Shown here piece after piece: positions 49,850-60,571 of a DNA stretch of 64,000 nt. The stretch covers positions 11,923,001 through 11,987,000 of the forward strand of contig NC_080563.1 of the NCBI RefSeq assembly GCF_030253575.1, written 5' to 3'. How positions within the stretch are numbered: the first letter of the stretch is position 1; the number at the start of each line of letters is the position of its first letter. A program made the translations under genes and the position numbers. The stretch is from Rhododendron vialii (Eukaryota > Streptophyta > Magnoliopsida > Ericales > Ericaceae). The notes beneath the pieces are model-generated. The model did no database searches. It was not told the DNA's origin and was given only the letters and a program-made list of their open reading frames with translations.

Positions 49850-50794
49850 TGAGGTCTGAAAATAACTGTAACGCTCACAAATGACAGCTCAAAAGTTAAA
49901 GATGGAACTTGTCACAATTTTAAAAATGCAAAAAAATTGTAGTAAAACCAACCATGTTCATTTCCTAAGTTCTCTGCTTTCCCCATTGAACAAAGAGGGC
50001 TATATAATTGAATTCCAATTGTATGAGGCATTCTTTTTTGTGGGTAAATATATAAATTCCAATCCCCACCCGTTGGATTTACTACCATAAAGATTTGTAT
50101 GTGCTTTTATTTTGCGAGTATTTTTATGTGGTTTTATGAATCAATATCCGAGGTAATCACATTCAAAATGTTTGGGTTAATAGTTAATACTGACCAAGAA
50201 ACATTTTTTAAGGATATTAAATATAACCTTTTTATTTTTATTTTTAAAGGAATTGAGCGTTTAGTTTAAAATATCTTTTGGAAGCAGTTAGATTAATGCT
50301 TTAGGATGTGATGTTCGACTTTGCCTTACTGGATCGTCCTTTGTAGATTTTTATGTTGTTGGGGTGCGAGTGAAATCGTCGATTATGTTTGGAGATAAGT
50401 AACTGTGCTTAAGATTCTTGTTTGCTTTACTTGTATTGCTAAGTTTGTTTAAGGAGTCAATTCACGAGGGTTCTTACTGTATGAGGCATTCTTACGAACA
50501 CATTCAATCCAATAATAGAACCAAATATAGAACAACCATTACATTTTCTATGAGCAACGATTTCATGGCTAGAATGATACTAAATTTTGTTATGATTATG
50601 CCATGCACCGTTAAGAGCCCTAACAAGAATATTTGCACAAAGGCAGTAGAAAATCCCAACAGATAGACACTCAAAATTTCCAAGATGAATTGATACACGG
50701 CTTCTTACCGATTGTGGCAACGATAGTGGTTTGCGGTGGTTTGAGGAGCGGCCTTCGAACCTCTGCAATATCAGGTTTCACCCAATTATCAGGT

Positions 50795-50795
<1 letters not shown>
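49850..50795. other. Upstream side of the HMG-box gene inside the MULE
   Basis: AT-rich, with no supportable exon. It probably contains the promoter and possibly noncoding leader exons of the minus-strand gene. Short frames here have no recognisable composition. Confidence 0.35.

Positions 50796-50887
<92 letters not shown>
50796..50887. repeat. GA microsatellite, about 45 units
   Basis: An almost pure GA run. GA/CT tracts often sit in plant 5' regions. It lies about 950 bp upstream of the HMG-box start and could be promoter-linked. The Glu/Arg and Leu/Ser frames across it are artefacts. Confidence 0.98.
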
Positions 50888-50890
<3 letters not shown>

Positions 50891-51204
50891 GTGGGACTGT
50901 TGGGATTTTTCAAAATGATAGTATGAACGTGGGGAGAGGGGGCTAGGTTTACTCCAATTATGAGAAGAAAAAACACCTTTAATCCAACGACTCAAATATA
51001 AGTTGGCAATAGGAGCCCTTAGATCGGCGTATTCTCCTAGAGATACCACCCTATTTTATTATACCTAGCTGCTAGATACATACAGATAGCGGGGGGAAAA
51101 AAAAGATACATACCGAGAGATGCGAGAGAGAGCACACCTGATGTTCTCAATAACTTTGGGATGCATTAAATGAGACACAATAGTGACAATCAGGTTTAGA
51201 AATC

Positions 51205-51900
51205 CTCTTCATTGGCTCCCTATTTCGATAAAAAAAGAATATTTTCATCCGATTAATGGTTTAACGATAAGCGATGAACTTCATTCTTGGTACATTTAAT
51301 CTAATTCAAATTATGTAAAAGATAGACGGGTCCGATCGAACAAAAACGGCTTACATGGGGCTCAGTTGTTGCATTATTAGACATTAATATGCATCTGGAT
51401 ACATTAAAAGTCTTTCGATTACGTAGTTGTCGATATCCGATAATCTCTAATTTTGGTGACAATGCTTAATATCGTATAACTTGACATCCTAACAGTCCTG
51501 ATCGATCATTCTAAAAATACACTCACTAACAACATTTAGATTGTACATTCAATTTATATTTGATATGAAACCTAGTGATATGCTGTAGTTGAATGTAAGG
51601 TAGCCATGCGACCGTGACACAATAATGATGATCAATTCCGTTCAATTTTTTATGTTTGTTGATTAAGTCACCCACGCAAATTTTTTCCTCGATCTGGTTT
51701 AGGAAGCTCCATCATCGGCATGAAAAAGGCATAATAGAATGATATTTTTCCATCCAATTAAGTGTCTAGCTATAAGCCATCAATTTTATTCTTGGTACAA
51801 ATGTCCTAATTGATATTATGTAAAACATAGACGATTTCAATAAATAAAAAAAATTACCTTACGTGGGGCTCAAATGATGCATTGTTAGATGTTAATGTTG
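51205..51900. repeat. Degenerate ~200-bp direct repeat pair in the MULE right arm
   Basis: Segments about 51205-51400 and 51705-51900 share, in the same order, CATCCGATTAA/CATCCAATTAA, CTATAAGCCATCAA-like, TTCTTGGTACA, TATGTAAAA and TGGGGCTCA words. Identity is perhaps 70-75% by eye. No coding. Confidence 0.6.
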
Positions 51901-52748
51901 TTTTCAAATTGAATAACTAGATTTGTTGAAGTTTGAAACTAGAAGGACTATCTATGTAATTTAACCTTAAAAAAAACTTTAAAAAAAAAAAAGGAATGAA
52001 GGGTGCAAGACTTGAACCTTGAATCTCCTGTCCAAACTGCAACACCTTATCACTGTAGTACACAATTGAGAATTTGAAAATTTGAAGGTTATTAATTATA
52101 TAATACTTTCTTGTACGTATAAGCCCTATTTTTAGGTTGAAAATTTCAAAAGACAGTGGCCTCAAAAGCCTCCGTCTTACTGTTGGGCCTGCATTTGTAG
52201 ATCATCATATTATAGCATATGTCATTGGTGTAAATCAGTATGTCGACTATAATAATTTTAGATTGTACTTCCATGACCTATTTCCAAAGACTACCATTAA
52301 ATTTGGATTTCTATGCATAGGGTGAAGGTTTGACACCGATCCGCGCGTCAAAAATATAGTGTCAATTGTTAAGTGCACCTCCCTGAATATCCGTATCTTG
52401 AGACAGTTGGATAATTATTTTGTTTTAGTGAACTCTCATTTTTTCACAAAAATTGAATAAATTATAAGTTTTTGAATTAAATTTTGTAGAGAAAGAATTT
52501 AAATTAGACTAATTTGAGAGGAAATTGTAGTTGTATTCGAAAATTTGGGTATAGTACTTACTTTTTGGTGAATTTATTGGATGAAAAATTTGAGCGAGAA
52601 CTTTATTTTTAGTTTCAATTATTGAGGTATTGTGTAGGGACAAATAAAATTTTGAAAAAATAGTGTGGAGAGAATCGAAAATTAAGATAATATGATGTAA
52701 AATTTAAAATTTGAAAAAATAATGTGGCGGAAATTGAAAATAATTAGT

Positions 52749-53687
52749 GGTATGGTATTTTACTGATTATAACTATCATTAACTGAACATTCCAATTGAA
52801 TTTTTTAATTCGACACCTTGGGAGTATGAAAACGTAAATTTATGGTGTTGTCATAACAAATTTGGTTATATTACTAAATTTGTGGCATGGTATTTTACTG
52901 ATTATAACTATCGTTAATTGAACATTCCGATTGAATTTTTTTAAACGACATGTTATGAGTATAAAAACGTCAATTTATGGTGTTGTCATAACAAATTTGG
53001 TTATATTACTGAATTTTTGGTATGGTATTTTACTGATTATAACTATCGTTAATTGAACATTCCGATTGAATTTTTTTAAACATGTTATGGGTATAAAAAC
53101 GTCAATTTATGGTGTTGTCATAACAAATTTGGTTATATTACTGAATTTGTGGTATGGTATTTTGCTAATTATACTATTGTTAATTGAACATTCCGATTGA
53201 ATCTTTTTATACAACACATTGTGAGTATGAAAACGTCAATTCATGGTGTTATCATAACAAATTTGGTTATATTACTGAATTTTTGGTATGGTATTTTGCT
53301 AATTATATTATCGTTAATTAAACATTACGATTGAATTTTTTAAACGACATGTTGTGGGTATAAAAACGTCAATTTATAGTGTTGTTATAACAAATTTGGT
53401 TATATTACTAAATTTGTGGTATGATATTTTACTGATTATAACTATCGTTAATTGAACATTCCGATTGAATTTTTTTAAACGACATGTTATGGGTATAAAA
53501 ACGTCAATTTATGGTGTTGTCATAACAAATTTGGTTATATTACTGAATTTTTGGTATGGTATTTTGCTAATTGTACTATCGTTAATTGAACATTCCGATT
53601 TAATTTTTTTTTAAACGACATGTTATGGGTATAAAAACGTCAATTTATGGTGTTGTCATAACAAATTTGGTTATATTACTAAATTTG
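52749..53687. repeat. Tandem array, seven ~133-bp units, MULE right arm
   Basis: Units begin GGTATGGTATTTT at 52749, 52884 (GGCATGG), 53019, 53151, 53285, 53418 (GGTATGA) and 53553; periods are 132-135 bp. Conserved core words are TTAATTGAACATTCCGATTG, AAAAACGTCAATTTATGG and TGTTGTCATAACAAATTTGG. More diverged pieces with the TGTTGTCATAACAA word continue to about 54060. No coding. Confidence 0.95.
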
Positions 53688-53700
53688 TGATTTTTTTGTC

Positions 53701-54332
53701 TTGTTATGGAATATTTTAATCAATTTTCTTTGCTATGACAGTTGTGGGTATGAAAATGCTAAATTATGGTATTGTCATAACAATTGTGGTTTGTTATATA
53801 ATTTGAAGTATTTAAAGATGTTTTCTTTTGATACGACACGTTGTGGTAAGAAAATGACAATTTTAGGTGTTGTCATAACAAATTTGGTTATTTTACTGAA
53901 TTTGTGGTATTTTACACATATATTTTGTTTGGGTATAATAATTATTGATTCTGGTACGACATATTTTGATTTTGTTACGGAATATCATACGTGTCAAAGA
54001 ATTTTTGGTATGACTCATTGTGGTAAGATAATGCCAATTTATGGTGTTGTTAAAACATTTGTGGGTAGTATTATTTAATTTTTGATATTGTACACATATT
54101 TGGTTGGGGTACAAGTATTATGGTTTCTAGTACGAATAATTATAGTTACATAATAATATTATTTTTTAATTGTGGGTAACCTGCTAATGACCTGTTCAAC
54201 AGGTAAATTTTAAAGTAGACGTCGTAACTAGCATAAAAAATATGCATTAGAAAACCAAAAAACGTCATAATGAAAATCACAAATTGTCATATTTTAGACA
54301 TACGGTATACACTGTGTACCATAGCTTCCTCC
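53701..54332. other. Degenerate continuation of the tandem array up to the MULE right end
   Basis: Scattered GTTGTCATAACAA and TATGGTATTGTC words continue the repeat in decayed form. A 125-codon frame over it is Cys/Ile-rich and reflects the repeat, not a gene. The right terminus TATACACTGTGTACCATAGC lies at about 54307-54326. Confidence 0.5.
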
Positions 54333-54437
54333 TATTAAGATACAATACTGAGTGTTTTACAATATCAAATATCTGCATTACCAAACATTAGAGGAAATTA
54401 AAGAACTTCACATGAAAGAAGACGCATGCTTTCTGCA

Positions 54438-56504
54438 TTATGCATAAAGCTTCAAGCTAGATAACCTTTGCGTCGGGATGGCAATCAGAGGTTTGCTTTT
54501 CTTCATAACAATCCCAAACTTGTCAGAAAGATCAATGTCTTCACCCTCCGGCACTTTCCAATTGAATGAATGCAAAAGTGAAGCCAACACATACATCACC
54601 ATTTTCTCAGCCAAGGGAAGCCCAGCACAAATTCTCCTCCCTGATCCAAACGGTAGAAACTGAAAATTGTTTCCATTGTAGTCCCATTTGCTAGCATCAC
54701 TCAAGAATCTCTCAGGCTTAAACTCGGACGGATCATCCCAAGCCTCAGGATCCCTATGAATTGCCCAAATGTTCAAGAACACTCGGGTATCCTTTGGTAT
54801 AGTGTATCCACCGACTATGGACGATTGGTTTGGACGCTTTGGGACTAAGAGAGGGAGTGCGGGGTGTAGTCTGAATGTTTCCTTTAAAACGGCGTCCAGG
54901 TAGTGTAATTTGGGCATGTGGGACTCTTCGACAACGGTGTCCAGTCCTACAATGTCTGATAATTCTTCTTGTACTTTTTTCATTACCTCTGGTTTATGTA
55001 GGAGCTCTGCCATCACCCACTCCACCATGGTCGCTGTAGTGTCTGTTCCGCCCGTCACAATGTCCTGTTGTAAACATTTGGAATCGAGGGAAGGTTAAAG
55101 TTCTCGGGCCGAGTACTTCGCTGTAATTTGAATGAATAAATTGCACATCCAAGTTAGCAAATAGTCTTAGTCAACTTGCAATTAGAAAAAAATAAAAAAT
55201 TAGGCTTAGTTGACATTGGAAGGAGTTTGAGACCAATTATGGTGTGCTTGCCATCTGGAGGGTATTAGCCTAAATCACCGGGGTGGTAGCCTAATGGCAA
55301 ATGGCTCACCCCAATTTTTGGCTTGCTACCATGTTATTTGGCAGAAGTGCTCCAAAGATGATGATATATTTTACAGCTTATTTAAGCTATTTTGACTTTG
55401 AGGGGGAAAAAACTTATTGTAAGCTGTATCATACACCGACTCCAGTGTGCAAAACGTTACAAGTAAAACAAAACTGAACTTTAATGGCCATACAAAAGTA
55501 ATTACCATTAACAGGGCCTTAATTTGTTGCAGAGTAATTGGTATTGCAGCATCTTCCCGCTCCTTGAGTTCCAACAGGATCTGAATAAAATCCTTCTTCC
55601 CTTTGCTCTTCATTCCATCCTCCTGGCCTCCCTCTCTCCTACTCATTCCCGACTCTAGTAGAGGATCAAAAATTCGATCAACCCATTGCATCAGCCTCTT
55701 CATTTCCCTCTCCACTCCCTGCACATCAAACCTGGCAAGAATCGGGAAGAAATCAGACACGTTCGGCTTTCCAATCAGCTCGATGATTTTAGATAACACG
55801 GCTCGAAACTCTGTACCAACGCTATCGGCCCTCTGGCTATCAACCGTGCCTCCACACAACATGCCCATTACCAAGTTGAATTCCGTCAGAAACGTTATTT
55901 CGCTGATTTCCACGGCCGTGCCAATCTTGCTATGCAAGTCTCTGATCGTCTTTTTGACCTCGTCTCTTCGGAGACTGTAAGTATCCTCCAAGCTAGTGTT
56001 ACTCAACATCTCTCTGACAAACACTTTACGCATGGTGCGCCAGTAGGAGCCGTATGGAGCAAAAGCGATATCAAATCCTCCATAGGTGGCAGCTAATGCT
56101 GCGATAGGAGGGTCGCGGTCGGCGAAAACCGTGTCCAGGTCGCGAACAACCTCTTTTGCTAGAGACGGCGAGTTTAACACGACCCACAGTTTTTTCCCGA
56201 GCCATAGCTTGTAGATTGGGCCGTATTGGTTAGCTAATTCGGCAAATTGACGGTGCAAGTTTGTGTCTAGAAAGGGGAGGTATCCGACTATAGGCAAGCC
56301 GCAGGGTCCAGGTGGCAATGGAGCTGTAATCTGGTTTCTTGACTTGTGAAATGTCCATAGGTAGAAGAATATGGATAGTAATAACATAATTGAGATGGTA
56401 AGAACTGCTCGAGCGAGCTCGTCTTTCTCGTTGATGACATCCCACCACCATGTCCATTGGTTGGAGATGGTGGATAAAAGCTTGTGTAAAACATCTGAAA
56501 TCAT
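54438..56504 (-). CDS. CYP706-type cytochrome P450, copy C, the only intact member
   Basis: Exon 1 (56504-55506, 333 codons) and exon 2 (55064-54438, 208 codons plus stop) join in phase 0 to give 541 aa. A hydrophobic anchor (about residues 32-51) places it on the ER, cytosolic side. Landmarks: proline hinge LPPGPCGLP (about 63-71), I-helix oxygen-activation motif TGGTDTT (337-343), K-helix ExxR in KETFRLHP (Glu395, Arg398), PERF (450-453), and haem loop FGSGRRICAG with ligand Cys479. The wording around these motifs (FAELANQYGPIYKLWLG, EKFGIVMKK-type ending, LHSFNWKVPEG) is what I recognise from the CYP706 family. Known members hydroxylate terpenoids or flavonoids; the substrate here cannot be told. 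The single intron is only 441 bp, because most of the inserts kept in copies A, B and D were deleted, leaving a SINE stub at about 55268-55313. Confidence 0.92.
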
Positions 56505-57520
56505 TGTGAGAGAACTTAGAAACTGTGTTTTTTCAGGAAGCTAAGGACAATCAAATATACAACTTACAACTAGTTGAAAGGATTTTTTGTTTTGACAACG
56601 ATAGTGAAAGGCTGAAAGATAGCAAGTGGAAAAGGCAAGCCTCTTCATCCACTCATTTGGCTAAGAGAAAAGGAAAGGATGAATTGGATTGTGTAAGAAA
56701 GTTCCAGGAAATAACAGGCAAATACAACGAACTTAAATGGGAAATGTAAGTTAAAGGCTGAATGATTGCAAGTGGTAAGGCAGAAGCCTTTATATCCACG
56801 CATTTGGGTGCGGTTCCAAATTGGGAATGAAGACAAATTACAAAGCGCTTACCAGAATGAAGACAATTTTTGGGTATTTTAGTTTTGGTAATGGGTGGAG
56901 GGAGAAATAGGATAATGATCGGAGAGAAGGGTAATGAGTAGAGAGAGAAATGAAAAAAATAATTAAAAAAATAATGTAATAATTGAAGAGGAAAATATGA
57001 TAATAATTAGAAAACAAAAACAAAAAAAAGTTAAAATGAAAAACGAAAAAATCTAGGTACAATTTTGTTCCTTTCGAGGTGTTGGGAAAACGTAGTTCTC
57101 GGACAACAGAGTTTGCAATAAAATGTTCAGAAAGTCCCAACAAAATGTGGTTCGCAATGGAGGACAATGACAATCCATGATTTTTTTTTCTTTTTTTGAC
57201 TTTTTGACACTGCCTTTTTGGTTTTCACCCCAGTAGTAGCTGTAGGCTTGGATTAATGCAGTTCGAGATGACTATGAATCGGTCTTGCAACAGCTGTAGT
57301 TGTTCGTAGGGGCTGTTTGATTTCTGTTCACTAGTTATTTGCAAGCAAGACATACAACTATTTTTCTATGCGAGGCAGAAAATGAATAATGTTATCTGGC
57401 TCATTGTCAAGGTCGCAGTCACACTCAAGAAAATGAAAATGAGAAAACACTTGGGAAGTAAAGTTCGAGAGCTTTGGCCTTTTATTTCCAAAGGAAATTA
57501 GAACCTTATTAAGATACAAT
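56505..57520. promoter_or_regulatory. 5' flank of copy C and spacer to copy D
   Basis: About 56505-56870 is the shared array promoter flank. CCTTTATAT at 56788-56796 reads TATAAAGG on the coding strand and is one TATA candidate; ATATACAAC near 56553 is another. From about 56870 follow segment V (about 57040-57215), a shortened segment S (about 57235-57350) and the DNA that normally lies just 3' of an array P450. No gene. Confidence 0.45.
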
Positions 57521-57802
57521 GTGGCCACTTTTTGAGGTCTGTCACGTGCAGTCGCGTTTTGAGGTCTGTCACGTGTGGCCACTTTTTGGGTCCTATCATT
57601 GTGCAGCCTTTTTGCTAGTCTGTCATCGTGGGGTGTGGATTGTGAATTTTTTAAAATGTGGGGTGGAATGGGCCCTGCTTTGATACCATGTAGAAACTTT
57701 ATATCCATTTCAAAACCAATTGGCAATGAGTGGAGAGATCCCAGATGTTATTAAGTGATCACACATTTCATTCCCAAGTAATGCGGAATTCATTTTCTTA
57801 AC
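57521..57802 (-). mobile_element. Fragment of a copia-like LTR fossil
   Basis: GGGCCCTGCTTTGATACCAT read on the minus strand gives a primer site of the initiator-Met tRNA type directly after an LTR-like end. The remaining ~110 bp to the right would be part of that LTR and the left part the beginning of the internal region. It is a short remnant and abuts the point where copy D's exon 2 breaks off. Confidence 0.5.
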
Positions 57803-58302
57803 AGGATTATCCCAAGCCTCAGGATCCCTATGAATCGCCCAAATGTTCAAGAACACTTGGGTATCCTTTGGTATAGTGTATCCATCGACTATGGACTATT
57901 GGTTTGGACGCTTTGGGACTGCTAGAGGAAGGGCCGCGTGTAGTCTGAATGTTTCCTTTAAAACGGTGTCCAGGTAGTGTAATTTGGGCATGTGGGACTC
58001 TTAGACAACGTTGTCCAGTCCTACAATGTCTGATAATTCTTCTTGGACTTTTTTCATTACCTCTTGTTTATGTAAGAGCTCCGCCATCACCCACTCCACC
58101 GTGGTTGCTGTAGTGTCCGTTCCGCCCACCACAATGTCCTTTTGAAAACATTTGGAATCGAGGTAAGGTTAAAGTTCATGGACCGAGTATTTTAGTATAA
58201 CTTGAATGAAGAAATTGCACGTCCAAGATTAGCAAATAGTCTTAGCCAACACTGGAAGAAGGTTGAGACCAATTATGGTGTGCTTGCCATCTAGTGGGTA
58301 TT

Positions 58303-58569
58303 AGCCTAAACCTCCGGGGTGGTAGCCTAGTTTCAAACGGCTCTCCCTCGATCATAGAGTTTGGATTAAGGGGTTGAAGTTTCGTGCGGACGACACCCCT
58401 TGTCCCTTGAAACCTTGCTAGACCGACTATGACCTATTGGCACTCGGTAGAGTGGTAGAAACTTATGGGCGATTGGTCTCACATGACTTCTCATAGGTTT
58501 GGAGTTTGTATGGTCACTCCTGAAGGAGGTTTGCCCCATCCCCGCCCTTGTTGCTGAGAAAATAGAAAA
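58303..58569 (+). mobile_element. tRNA-derived SINE in the copy D intron
   Basis: Same SINE at the same site as in copies A and B. Direct repeats starting CCATCTAGTGGG lie at about 58287 and 58570. Box A (GGTGGTAGCCTAGTTTCAAA) is retained. It has no 67-bp internal duplication. Confidence 0.85.
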
Positions 58570-58615
58570 CCATCTAGTGGGGTATGGATATGAAAATTAA
58601 ATGGCAACAACCATT

Positions 58616-58940
58616 AATGGGTTTGGGATAGCTGTAGATACAAATTTTAGATTTTATTTTTAGATTTTGCTGCAGATTTTAGATTCTTGATTTTGGTAAG
58701 AGTTGAGAAACTTGTTTGTTGAAGCTGTGAGATTATGAGTATTTCATTCATTTTTAGAGAATTTGTGTTGCAGAATCCCAAAAGCTACCCGAATCCATCT
58801 TTGAAATTCTGAGATTTTTTTTTTCTTTTTTAGGTTTTCAGAATCTGTTGATTCTAAAAATTAGTTTAAACATTGGAAACTGATTTTAAAAAGCTAGAAT
58901 CTTAAAAATCAGTCAAAATAATTTTTCTTCAAATACCCAC
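58616..58940. mobile_element. Insert W in the copy D intron (MITE-like)
   Basis: Orthologous in position to 36625-36950 in copy B; absent from copy A. Starts near GGGTTTGGGATAGCTGTAG. Edges approximate. Confidence 0.55.
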
Positions 58941-59032
58941 TGTGTCAAACTAGAGTATTTCTTTGTCAGACTTGTTAGCGATCAAAAATATGTGGAGGGA
59001 AGGAAAAAGGTAACAAAAAAGTTGACACAGTA

Positions 59033-59268
59033 TGAGCATTTCCAAAGGAGAGCTATTTTGGAAGCCAAAAATTGGCATGGCAATTTCTTGAAAACGATCC
59101 AATGGCTGTTATATGTGAGTGATCTAACGGCTGCAAGTGGTAGCAACCAAATAAGGGGTTTAGTACCATTGGAGCACTTTTGCCAAATTTTGACGAAATA
59201 TCAAGGTAGCAAGTCAAAATATGAGTTTGGCCCTTAAAAAATGGCCAGAGCCACTGTAGATGATATAT
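59033..59268. mobile_element. MITE (AGAGCATTTCCAAAGG family), copy D intron
   Basis: Starts TGAGCATTTCCAAAGGAGAG and ends near GCCAGAGCCACTGTAGATGA. Same site as in copies A and B, with an internal deletion relative to B. Confidence 0.55.
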
Positions 59269-60571
59269 ATTGACGGAGTAATAGGTCTCCACCTGTTTCG
59301 CTTGCCGCATGATCCAAAGGAAGACGCAATGACTCAAAGGAACAAATTTATGGCACAAAACATCTTGATGAGACCTATTATAAGGACCTTTTTTGTAGCA
59401 ACTTACTGCAGCTGAAAGCTTATAATCTCTAAGTGGAAGCTGAAATTGTCAATCTCCTTGCTTCTAAATAATCAATTTTTTCCAGGTTATTACTATTTTA
59501 AGGGAAAAAACTTAAAATAAATCTGAACTTTAATGGCCATACAAAAGTAATTAGTGAGGAAAAGTATTTACCAGCAACATGGCCTTAATTTGCTGCAGAG
59601 TAATTGGTATTGCAGCATCTTCCCGCTCCTTGAGTTCCAACGGGATCTGAATAAAATCCTTCTTTCCTTAGCTCTTCATTCCATTCTCCTGGCCTCCCTC
59701 TCTCCTACTCATTCCCGACTCTAGTAGAGGATCAAAAATTCGATCAACCCATTGCAACAGCCTCTTCATTTCCCTCTCCACTCCCTGCACATCAAACCTG
59801 CAAGAATCGGGAAGAAATCAGACACGTTCGGCTTTGCAATGAGGTTGATGATTTTAGATATCACGGCTCGAAACTTGGTACCAACGCTATCGACCCTCTG
59901 GCTATCAACCGTGCCTCCCCACAACATGCTCATTACCAAGTTTAATTCCATCAGAAATGTTATTTCGCTGATTTCCACTTCCGTGCCAATCTTGCTATGC
60001 AAGTCTCTGATAGTCTTTTTGACCTCGCCTCTTTGGAGACTGTAAGTATCCTCCAAGCTAGTGTTACTCAACATCTCTCTGACAAACACTTTACGCATGG
60101 TGCGCCAGTAGGAGCCGTATGGAGCAAAAGCGATATCAAATCCTCCATAGGTGGCAGCTAATGCTGCGATAGGAGGGTCTTGGTCGGCGAAAACCGTGTC
60201 CAGGTCGTGAACAACCTCTTTTGCTAGAGACGGCGAGTTTAGCACGACGCACGGTTTATTCCCAAACCATAGCTGGTAGATTGGGCCGTATTGATGAGCT
60301 AATTCAGCGAATTGTTGGTGCAAGTTTGTGCCTAGAAAGGGGAGGTATCCGACTATAGGCAAGCCACAGGGTCCAGGTGGCAATGGAGCTGAATTTTGGT
60401 TTTTTGACTTGAGAGAGATGTCCATAGGTAGAACAATATGGATAGTAACATAATTGAGACTGTAAGAACTGCTCGAGCGAGCTCGTCTTTCTCGTTGATG
60501 ACATCCCACCACCATGTCCAATATTGGTTGGAGATGGTGGATAAAAGCTTGTGTAAAACATCTGAAATCAT

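Larger units (their letters stand above)
46170..54332. mobile_element. 8.16-kb Mutator-like element (MULE) carrying an HMG-box/plant-mobile-domain gene
   Basis: A perfect 9-bp direct repeat TATTAAGAT flanks it (46161-46169, 54333-54341). Uninterrupted target sites occur in homologous array DNA at 28217-28225 and about 57507-57515. The ends are related in inverted orientation: about 10 bp in on the left is CTATGGTACACA, and the same word is read inward from the right end. A further ATGTACCGTA/GTATACCGTA pair follows. The 9-bp duplication is the Mutator hallmark, and short imperfect ends fit non-TIR-type MULEs. No MURA-like transposase was found on either strand, so it is probably non-autonomous. 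Contents: a CT-rich leader-like stretch on plus near the left end, a six-exon minus-strand gene, a 90-bp GA repeat, and an AT-rich right arm with a 7-copy ~133-bp tandem array. Confidence 0.75.
57803..60571 (-). pseudogene. CYP706-type cytochrome P450, copy D, haem end lost
   Basis: Exon 2 similarity begins at 58138 (GGTDTT present) but stops near 57803. The PERF region and the cysteine haem loop are therefore gone, replaced by a retroelement fragment. The remaining part also has a stop in place of the first Glu of VVEESHMP (about 58004) and another in PNQSSIV (about 57897). Exon 1 (60571-59572) has a 2-bp insertion after the membrane anchor (about 60412), a 1-bp loss in FPILARFDVQ (near 59800) and a stop near 59671 before KKDFIQI. 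Clearly dead. Its exon 1 and intron content group it with copies B and E (LKSKNQNSAP). Confidence 0.92.

Noticed and set aside
50731-51049. Open frames made of Glu-Arg or Leu-Ser runs
   Set aside because: They are translations of a GA microsatellite and its flanks.
52749-53687. CRISPR-like or centromeric satellite array
   Set aside because: Units are contiguous with no spacers, so not CRISPR; seven copies inside a transposon arm do not indicate a centromere.
53701-54078. 125-codon open frame rich in Cys, Ile and Tyr
   Set aside because: It lies over decayed units of the 133-bp tandem array; composition and position are explained by the repeat.
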